Source of the DNA: JAAXHB01 sp965221635
Lineage (GTDB): Bacteria > Actinomycetota > Acidimicrobiia > Acidimicrobiales > Aldehydirespiratoraceae
Assembly: GCA_965221635.1 (NCBI GenBank)
Contig: OZ244902.1
Location: forward strand, 3,286,001-3,350,000
Direction of reading: 5' to 3'
Length of the DNA stretch: 64,000 bases
Position numbers and translations under genes: made by a program. Shown in pieces: positions 57,216-64,000 of this stretch. Under the pieces are notes generated by a model. The model was given only the letters and a program-made list of their open reading frames with translations. It had not been told where the DNA came from and searched no databases. Numbering within the stretch: position 1 is the stretch's first letter; the number at the start of each line of letters is the position of its first letter.

Positions 57216-60200
57216 TTACGGCTGGGTGACTGTGACCGTGAAGGTGTGCTCCAGCGACAGGCCCGCCAAGTTGCGAGCGGTGACGGTGACCGTGGCGGTG
57301 CCGGCACTCAGCCCGGTGACCGTGACGACCCGTGTGTCGGGGTTCAGGCTGACCCGTGCGGTGCTGGGCCTGCTTGAGCTCGCGGCGTACGTGTACGCCC
57401 CACCAGACCAGTCCGAGAACACGCGCCGACCCAACCCCACCAGGGGTACCTGCTGTTCTGAGTCGACGGCCAGCGACACGGCGGGGATCGGGTTCACCAC
57501 CACGGGTCGGCGCAACCGGCGCTGATCACCGAACTCCTGCCAGGTGGCCACACCGTCACGATCAAAGTCGATCGACAACACCGGGTACTGGGCAGAGTTG
57601 CCAAAGTCCCACTCCGACGAGTCCCAATTCTGGTAGATCCCCGTGTAGCTGCCGGCCGCGACGGTCGAGTTCGTGTCAGTTTGCAGTTCTGCTGTGGTTT
57701 TGCCGGTGGCAACAGCGCTCGTGGTGGTTCCGGAGGTTTCGGTGTCCCAGTAGCTGTCATCAGCGGTGTTGGCATCGGTTGAGACACGATGAGCGAATCC
57801 GCTCACCTGGAGTGTGTCGGCGCCTGCAGTGTTGCGGATCGTTCCGGCGAAGTACACGTCCTCCACAACAAATGCCGTGGTGGAAGAGGTGTACAAGTCT
57901 CCCGCAATGCCTCCGACAAGGCGCTCGTTTTGCGCTGCCAGATTGGCGAGGGAGTAACTGGACTTGATCTCGCTACCGCTCACCTGGGAGGTGAGCCCTC
58001 CGGAACCTATCCCGTTGGCGGCGTCCACATCCACAAGCGTGTAACTTCGATGAATCCTGCCCCGTGTGGTGGACAGGTGCTGATGGCCGACGAGACCACC
58101 CGTGGAAGTGGTGTTGGAGGCGTTCCCGGTGCGTCCCACGCCCTTCACGGAACCGGTCACAAACACGCCATCCACCAGCCCACCGGTGAGCCGGCCTGCC
58201 AAAGCACCGACATATGCCTCGGTGTTGCCCTCAGCACTTTGCGCAACAATGTTCACAGCGCTCAGCCCCAGGTTCCTGATCACCGAGAGAGCCGAAAGCA
58301 CCGAAAACAGCCCCGCGAAGCCTCTGCCGGGCCCGATTGTGTCGTTGATTGTCAAGCGTGAGATTGTGTGGCCGTTGCCCTCGAATGTGGTGTTGTATCC
58401 GCTCGCTCCACCGATGGGCGCCCAGCCTTCGCCGCCACGCCACCAGGCGCCGTCGTGGTCCTGGGCGTCGACCTTGTTGTCGCCGTTCGAGTCGAAATCG
58501 AGGTCCGCGACAAGTTCGTGACCGTTGCAGCCCTTTGGCGGACACCCCAGATTGGCCGACTTCAGCGGGAACGCGCTGGTGAACGTGGCTTGTCCTCCGG
58601 TGGTGGGTTCACCGTCGCCGTCGAGATCGTGGCGGATGGCGTCGAACTGGGCGATGGTGGCGAGTTCAACGAGGCCGTCACCGTTGCCGTCGTAGTCCAC
58701 ATGGTCGCGCACCCGCACAGCGAACGCGGTGGACGCCGCGACGCCACCCGAATCGGTGGCGGTGACGGTGATCACCGCCACGCCACGACCGGCGCTGCTG
58801 ATCACAATGGCATCAGCCGAGTCGGCCACGGTTACCGCCGCGACCGCAGCGCTCGACGAGGTGGCGGTGTAGGTGAGCGGCTCCATGCCGGCGTTGGCGA
58901 ACACGAACTCGGCGCCTTCGAGGGGAATTGTGAGGGTTTGCGCGGGCAGCATGTATTTCTTGGCGATGGGGTTGGCCACCTTGGGCGCCGAGGTGGGGCG
59001 CTGATCGCCGAACTCCTGCCAGGTGGAGATTCCGTCACCGTTGAGATCGGCCAGCAGCACGGGATATTGGCTCTCGGTGCCGTAATCCCACACGGCGTGG
59101 CGCCAGTGGGTGTAGATGCCGCCGTAGGCCGGTTGGGCGGTGATGGCGTTGGTTTCCGCCACCAGCTCCCGAGAGCTCTTGGCGACGCCCGCGGCACCGG
59201 TGGTGGAAGCGATTCCGCTGGTGTTGGTATTCCAGTAGGCGCCGGCGCTCACTGTGGTGTTGGCGGATGTGGTGGCGACGAGGCCACCGGTGCTGGTGTC
59301 GGCGCGCGCCGCGGTGACTGCACCATTCGAGTACGAGCCGCTGATGGTTGCCCTGTCGGCCTTGCCCACCAGACCACCGACGTTCACGGTGGCGGCGTCG
59401 TGGCCGGTGACCGCTCCGGTTGCGTAGGACGCGGTGATCGTGGACACCTCATCCCTGGCGGCATCAGCGAACCCGACCAGGCCACCAAGGTCGGTGGGCC
59501 CGCTGCCTGTGCTGGTGACCGGGCCCGCGGCGTACGACCGGGTGACCTGGGCTTGATGGTGGCTGCCGATCAGGCCGCCTGCGTGCTTGCCGCCGGTCGC
59601 CGAGGCCGAGGAATACGACAGCTCCACCGTGGGCGGATTGGTGAGCCCCGAGCCGTTGTTGAACCCCACCAGGCCACCAGCCACGATGTTGGCGCCCGCG
59701 CCGGTGACGGCGCCCGTGGCATGGACGTGACGCACCCGGCCACGATTCTCGCCCGCGACGATGCCGACGCTTTGAGCCGTGGTGCTCGCACTGGTGAGCC
59801 TCACCGACGCGTCCACCAGGCCCAGGTTGCGCACCACGGCGTCATCGTCGAGCACGGAGAACAATCCGAAGTCACCGGTGGTGGCGGTGCTGTTGATGTG
59901 CAGGTTCGAGAGGGTGTGACCGTTGCCGTCGAAGATCGCGTCGTAAGCCCCGATCGGCTGCCAGCCCGCTCCGTTGTTCCAGTAGGTGTCGCCGCTGTCT
60001 GCTTGGTCGTTGTTGTTGGTGTCGAAATCCAGGTCGGCTGCGAGTTCGTATCCCTCGCAGCTCGGGCTGCATCCCATGTTCGTGGCCCGGTTCGGGAACG
60101 CCCCAGCGAAGCCGGATTCGTTGGTGTTCAAAACCGATCCGTTGCCGTCAAGGTCGTAACGCACAGCGTTGAGCTGAGCAAGGTTGCTGATCTCCACCAG

Positions 60201-63200
60201 GTTGTCGCCGTCACTGTCGTAGGCCACCGAGCCGGTGACTGTGACCGTGAAGGTTTGTGACTGGCTTGTCCCGGCGGCGCTCACAGCGGTCAAGGTCACA
60301 TCGGCGCTGCGGGCGGCAAGCCCTGTCAGCAACAGGCCGCCGGACGCGGACTGCACCGCCACCGTTGAGGTGTTCGTGGAGGATCCCGTGAAGGTCATTC
60401 CCTCGCCGTTGTAGGCGTTGAACAGCGCTTCGCCCAGAAGTGTCTGCTTGCGTTGATCAGTGGTCAGCGCAGGGGCGTCTTTGAGTTTGCGCACCGAGAG
60501 ATCGCCGCGCTGGTTGCCGAACTCCTCCCAGGTGGCCACACCGTCACCGTTGAAGTCCGCCACCAGCGCCGGGTATTGCAACGACGTGCCGAAATCCCAC
60601 ACCGAAGTGTCCCAGTCCTTGTACACCCCGTCATGGCTCGCATCGGCCACCAACGTGTTGGTGCCCGCACGCAGCCGCGAAGTGGGCAGGCCTGTGCCGT
60701 TGGTGGTGGCATTGCCACCGGAATCGACACCCGGGACGGTCTGTCCGGTGACAAGAGTGTCCCAGTAAACGCCTGTGGCCGCGATGCCGTCGCCACTGGT
60801 GGTGACACCCACCAGTCCACCAAACACCGAACTCGTTGACGTGTCCGCGCTGCTGCCCAGCACCCTTCCCGCAACAAACGCCTCACCGGCTGACCCTCCG
60901 GCGAACTGGCCCACGAGGCCACCCACTTTGCCGGTGGCATCATCGGGCTTGATCGACATGTCCACAGCCGCGTAAACCTGGCGCAACACCGCACCCGTTG
61001 ACGCAAGTCCCACCAGGCCGCCAACATCGGCCCCACCAGGGGTGCTCACCGTGGTGTGCAGCGAACCCATGGCATAGCTGCGCTCGATGATCCCACCCAC
61101 AAGTATCTGACCGGTGATGCCGCCAAGCTGATTGCCCCCGGTGCCCTCAACGGACACCCAACTGTCCGCCACCAAAGGCACCACATGGCTGTTCTTTTTC
61201 ATCTGGCCAACCAGCCCGCCTACCGATGGCTGCGAAAGACCACCGGAAACGGTGCCTGTGGCGGAGCTGCGGCGCACCTCTCCACTCAACTCCCCGGCAA
61301 GCAAACCCACACCAGCACGAGGGCGCTCAACCGTCACCGAGGCATCAACCAGGCGCACCCCTTGCAAGTTTGCCCCCCAACTCACAGTGCCAAACAAACC
61401 ATATTCGCCCTCCGAACCGTCATCCACGTTGATGAACAAGTTCGATATCGTGTGATTGTTGCCCTCGAATGTGGCCCCATAACCTCCGATCGGTGCCCAG
61501 CCTTCACCGCCGTTCCAGTAGCCGTCATCCTCATCCACCTCGCCATCACCATTCGTGTCAAAATCCAAGTCCGCGACCAGTTCAAAACCTCCACAGTTCC
61601 CTTTTGGACAGCCCATGCCGGTGGCTGCGTTGGGGAACGCGTCGCTGTATTCCTTGGGGGCGCCACCAACAATGGTGCCGACGGCAAAGAGATTCCACCG
61701 CATCGCGTTGAGCTGAGCCAAATTGCTGACCTCGATGAATCCGTCGTTGTCAACGTCATAATCGACATTCGTGCTCACGGTCACGCTGAACGTGTCCCAC
61801 GTCGGACGCCCTGAAGTGCCATGCGCCACTACGCTCACCGATGCGGTGCCAGTGGCCTTCGCGGTGACAAGCACGACATCGCCGTCCACGGAGGCCTCAA
61901 CCGCCGTGCCGAAAACAGTGGCGCTGAACCTGATCGGGTCACCATCGAGATCATGGAACACACCTTTGGGTGACAACGAAGCCACGTCACCAATGTGAAG
62001 ATCCAAGTTGTCGAAGTCGCCGTACTGAACGATCGTGGTGGCAGGGCGCTGGTCGCCGAACTCCTGCCAGGTGGCCACGCCATCGCCGTTGAAGTCAACC
62101 ACCAGCACCGGGTACTGCGAGCTTGTGCCAAAGTCCCACAATGAAGCGTCCCACGTGCGATATATCCCGAAATAGCCATGCTCGGCCACCGAACTGTTGG
62201 TGTCGGCTTGCAACTGCGTGGAAGTTCTTGGTGATCCACCGCCAATGCTGGGTACCTGGCCCAAGGTGGTGGTGCTCCAAAATGAATGATCGTCCACCGT
62301 CACATTGCTGGAGGGCGAAATGGCCACCAGTCCACCCAACCTCGCAGCAGGTTCGGTGACACCGGCTGCGCCAAGGGCTCCAACGGCAAGACTCTTGCGA
62401 ATCTCTCCTCCGGTCGCATAGCCGACGAGGCCCCCGCCGAAACCGGAATCACTATTGGGAACGCTCACCGCCCCGGACGCGTACACGTCTTCCACAACGC
62501 CGTCACGGTCCCGGCCCACCAATCCGCCATGAAAGTACGATTGGGACGTTTGCAGACTTGACGTCACAACCCTGCCTGTGGCGTAGCTGCGCACGACCCG
62601 ACCCTCGTCGTTGAACCCCACAAGCCCTCCCGCGTTCCCCGCGCGGGAGGAAACGTTCACTTCGGAGTAACTGTCACTGACCTCAGCGTTTTGGAGCCCG
62701 GAATCATCTACCTCACCGACCAAACCACCCGAGGAGACGATACCGACACCAGAGACCACGACTTCGCCCGATGAGAAGGACCTCTGAACCAGGCCGCTGT
62801 TGTGTCCTGCGAGCACGCCGACCGACGCGAAAGACTGATTCACATACACCGACGCATCGGTGACCCCCACGCCCCGCACAACCCCGGGGTGGCGGACTGT
62901 GGAGAACAACCCCGAATATGCACCAGCGTCAGTCGACCCCCTGTTTATCAGCATTCGCCTGATCGTGTGCCCGTTGCCCTCAAAGATAGCCGTGAACGGC
63001 AAGAGTGGTATCCAGCCCTTGCCTGCGTTCCAGTAACCGTCGTTGGAGTCAACCGAACCACTGCCGTCCGTGTCGAAATCCAGATTGGTGATCAGCTCGT
63101 AGCCGACACATCCCGATGTGGGGCAGCCCATGCCTTCCACGGCGGACGGGAATGCGTCGTCATAGTCGGCCTGGTCGTCCGCGCCCGCTGTGCCGTCACC

Positions 63201-64000
63201 ATCGCCATCCCAGCGGATCGCGTTCAACTGGTCCAGGTCGGCCACCTCGATCAGTCCGTCATCGTCAGCGTCGTAATCCACCATTGCGGTGACTGTCACC
63301 TTGAACGTGTCCGTCATGCTTTCATCGGCGGCGTCGGTGGCGGTGATCGTGACATTTGTGGTGCCCGCAGCTACTCCTGTGACGACAATGCCGTGGCTGG
63401 TGGCGCGCACGGTGACGATAGTGGTGTCATCGGAGGTGCCCGTGAAGTTCAGTCCTTCGCCGTTGAAGGCGCCGAACACCCCCGGGCCCACCAGCAACTG
63501 CCGGCGTCGGTTCAGTGTCACGTCCGGTGCGTCTCGGAGTTCGCGTGCCGTGTTGGCGCCGCGCTGGTCTCCGAACTCCTGCCATGTGGCGACACCGTCG
63601 TTGTCGAAGTCCACCACCAAGGCCGGGTACTGAGACGAGGTGCCGAAGTCCCACGTCGCCTTGTCCCAATCCTTGTACACCCCTTCATAGTCGGCGTCGT
63701 TCACGCCCGCCTCGGTGTCGGCTCGCATCTCGGCGGTGGTCAGACCTGTGCCGTTGGTGTCCTGCCCGGCGTCGTTTCTGCCGGTGACATCGGTATCCCA
63801 GTACACGCCCGTTTCGTCAAGGTCTCCGGAATAGGTGGCACCGGCAACGCCGCCGTACATGTTGGAGAACCTGTCATTGGTGCTGCCGCCCAGCACACGA
63901 CCGGCAACGAAGGCCTCACCGCCCGAACCACCAGTTGAGCTGCCGAGAATCCCGAAGGTGCCCACAAGGCCGCCCATCTCCGCATCGGCGTTGGCGGGGG
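57216..64000 (-). CDS. Giant secreted GLUG-repeat surface protein, 5' end beyond the window
   Basis: More than 2,250 residues are visible and the frame stays open at the right edge, so the signal peptide lies outside. The protein consists of large modules of about 400-500 aa. Each has a Big-like beta domain (FTVTVTG-type ending), an Asp-rich calcium-type linker (YDSDGDNLVEISNLAQLNAV), and the core YELAADLDFDTN, then FEGNGHTI. Runs of GLUG motifs (GGLVGFNNGS, GGLVGKADRA) follow, closing with WDFGTSSQYP and WQEFGDQR. The closing motif occurs five times. The last Big-like domain ends at the stop without a visible anchor. Adhesion or matrix binding is likely; the function is unproven. Confidence 0.85.
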   Translation of the reverse strand, partial: PANADAEMGGLVGTFGILGSSTGGSGGEAFVAGRVLGGSTNDRFSNMYGGVAGATYSGDLDETGVYWDTDVTGRNDAGQDTNGTGLTTAEMRADTEAGVNDADYEGVYKDWDKATWDFGTSSQYPALVVDFDNDGVATWQEFGDQRGANTARELRDAPDVTLNRRRQLLVGPGVFGAFNGEGLNFTGTSDDTTIVTVRATSHGIVVTGVAAGTTNVTITATDAADESMTDTFKVTVTAMVDYDADDDGLIEVADLDQLNAIRWDGDGDGTAGADDQADYDDAFPSAVEGMGCPTSGCVGYELITNLDFDTDGSGSVDSNDGYWNAGKGWIPLLPFTAIFEGNGHTIRRMLINRGSTDAGAYSGLFSTVRHPGVVRGVGVTDASVYVNQSFASVGVLAGHNSGLVQRSFSSGEVVVSGVGIVSSGGLVGEVDDSGLQNAEVSDSYSEVNVSSRAGNAGGLVGFNDEGRVVRSYATGRVVTSSLQTSQSYFHGGLVGRDRDGVVEDVYASGAVSVPNSDSGFGGGLVGYATGGEIRKSLAVGALGAAGVTEPAARLGGLVAISPSSNVTVDDHSFWSTTTLGQVPSIGGGSPRTSTQLQADTNSSVAEHGYFGIYRTWDASLWDFGTSSQYPVLVVDFNGDGVATWQEFGDQRPATTIVQYGDFDNLDLHIGDVASLSPKGVFHDLDGDPIRFSATVFGTAVEASVDGDVVLVTAKATGTASVSVVAHGTSGRPTWDTFSVTVSTNVDYDVDNDGFIEVSNLAQLNAMRWNLFAVGTIVGGAPKEYSDAFPNAATGMGCPKGNCGGFELVADLDFDTNGDGEVDEDDGYWNGGEGWAPIGGYGATFEGNNHTISNLFINVDDGSEGEYGLFGTVSWGANLQGVRLVDASVTVERPRAGVGLLAGELSGEVRRSSATGTVSGGLSQPSVGGLVGQMKKNSHVVPLVADSWVSVEGTGGNQLGGITGQILVGGIIERSYAMGSLHTTVSTPGGADVGGLVGLASTGAVLRQVYAAVDMSIKPDDATGKVGGLVGQFAGGSAGEAFVAGRVLGSSADTSTSSVFGGLVGVTTSGDGIAATGVYWDTLVTGQTVPGVDSGGNATTNGTGLPTSRLRAGTNTLVADASHDGVYKDWDTSVWDFGTSLQYPALVADFNGDGVATWEEFGNQRGDLSVRKLKDAPALTTDQRKQTLLGEALFNAYNGEGMTFTGSSTNTSTVAVQSASGGLLLTGLAARSADVTLTAVSAAGTSQSQTFTVTVTGSVAYDSDGDNLVEISNLAQLNAVRYDLDGNGSVLNTNESGFAGAFPNRATNMGCSPSCEGYELAADLDFDTNNNDQADSGDTYWNNGAGWQPIGAYDAIFDGNGHTLSNLHINSTATTGDFGLFSVLDDDAVVRNLGLVDASVRLTSASTTAQSVGIVAGENRGRVRHVHATGAVTGAGANIVAGGLVGFNNGSGLTNPPTVELSYSSASATGGKHAGGLIGSHHQAQVTRSYAAGPVTSTGSGPTDLGGLVGFADAARDEVSTITASYATGAVTGHDAATVNVGGLVGKADRATISGSYSNGAVTAARADTSTGGLVATTSANTTVSAGAYWNTNTSGIASTTGAAGVAKSSRELVAETNAITAQPAYGGIYTHWRHAVWDYGTESQYPVLLADLNGDGISTWQEFGDQRPTSAPKVANPIAKKYMLPAQTLTIPLEGAEFVFANAGMEPLTYTATSSSAAVAAVTVADSADAIVISSAGRGVAVITVTATDSGGVAASTAFAVRVRDHVDYDGNGDGLVELATIAQFDAIRHDLDGDGEPTTGGQATFTSAFPLKSANLGCPPKGCNGHELVADLDFDSNGDNKVDAQDHDGAWWRGGEGWAPIGGASGYNTTFEGNGHTISRLTINDTIGPGRGFAGLFSVLSALSVIRNLGLSAVNIVAQSAEGNTEAYVGALAGRLTGGLVDGVFVTGSVKGVGRTGNASNTTSTGGLVGHQHLSTTRGRIHRSYTLVDVDAANGIGSGGLTSQVSGSEIKSSYSLANLAAQNERLVGGIAGDLYTSSTTAFVVEDVYFAGTIRNTAGADTLQVSGFAHRVSTDANTADDSYWDTETSGTTTSAVATGKTTAELQTDTNSTVAAGSYTGIYQNWDSSEWDFGNSAQYPVLSIDFDRDGVATWQEFGDQRRLRRPVVVNPIPAVSLAVDSEQQVPLVGLGRRVFSDWSGGAYTYAASSSRPSTARVSLNPDTRVVTVTGLSAGTATVTVTARNLAGLSLEHTFTVTVTQP

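Noticed and set aside
56550..57525. Open frames crossing the intergenic palindromes on both strands
   Set aside because: Their repeated peptides arise from translating the palindromic element. There is no family match or ribosome site, and they overlap the end of the giant gene.

Overview
The window looks like a chromosomal segment of a high-GC actinomycete, most likely an uncultured, probably aquatic member of the Acidimicrobiia. The lineage call is an inference. It rests on a mycothiol ligase gene (mshC), an InhA-type enoyl reductase, heavy use of GTG/TTG starts, S-layer-like repeats with the Phe-Cys-Pro-Asp signature on a cell-wall enzyme, and a giant secreted GLUG-repeat protein. Gene density is high, and many neighbours are coupled by 4-base ATGA or GTGA overlaps.

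Region 1 (97-24859) is a catabolic island. Eleven intact enzyme genes and one frameshifted aldehyde dehydrogenase run on the minus strand (97-11894): metallo-hydrolase, Ldh-type dehydrogenase, ThDP enzyme, amidohydrolase, L-2-hydroxyglutarate oxidase-like protein, MetE-like protein, GlcG/HbpS protein, alpha/beta hydrolase, VOC protein, FAH-family hydrolase, the broken ALDH and a two-module extradiol-type dioxygenase. A LysR regulator sits behind them. A cupin and a LigM-type tetrahydrofolate-dependent O-demethylase diverge from the regulator. A peptide-type ABC importer (including a permease-ATPase fusion), a carboxymuconolactone decarboxylase-like protein, a class II aldolase, a second LigM paralogue and a dienelactone hydrolase-like protein follow. 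Together they suggest uptake, demethylation and ring-cleavage of methoxylated aromatic compounds, with the methyl group passing to the folate pool.

Region 2 (24965-41211) holds tRNA-Glu and tRNA-Gln, a TrkA-N potassium channel, an orphan DNA methyltransferase, a 2OG-Fe(II) oxygenase with a 3-hydroxyisobutyrate-dehydrogenase-like partner, valS with a structured leader, a two-component system, a DUF4143 ATPase preceded by a 23-bp tandem array, surE, the wreck of an ISL3 transposase beside a damaged toxin-antitoxin-like pair, a lipoprotein and mshC.

Region 3 (41253-52234) carries fabI/inhA, two CNNM/CorC membrane proteins (one apparently using an AUA start), a zinc/manganese-type ABC system whose binding protein has a very long His/Asp repeat, a heterodimeric ABC exporter and a lone ABC ATPase.

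Region 4 (52268-64000) is cell envelope: a PBP4-type carboxypeptidase with S-layer-like repeats, thiamine pyrophosphokinase, an M23 peptidase with a coiled coil, and a giant repeat protein cut by the window edge.

Three non-coding signals stand out. A palindromic element occurs in three copies with compensatory base changes. A 23-bp operator-like array runs into a start codon. The 3' ends of several genes become strikingly U- and G-poor on the transcript strand, reminiscent of Rho-utilisation sites.
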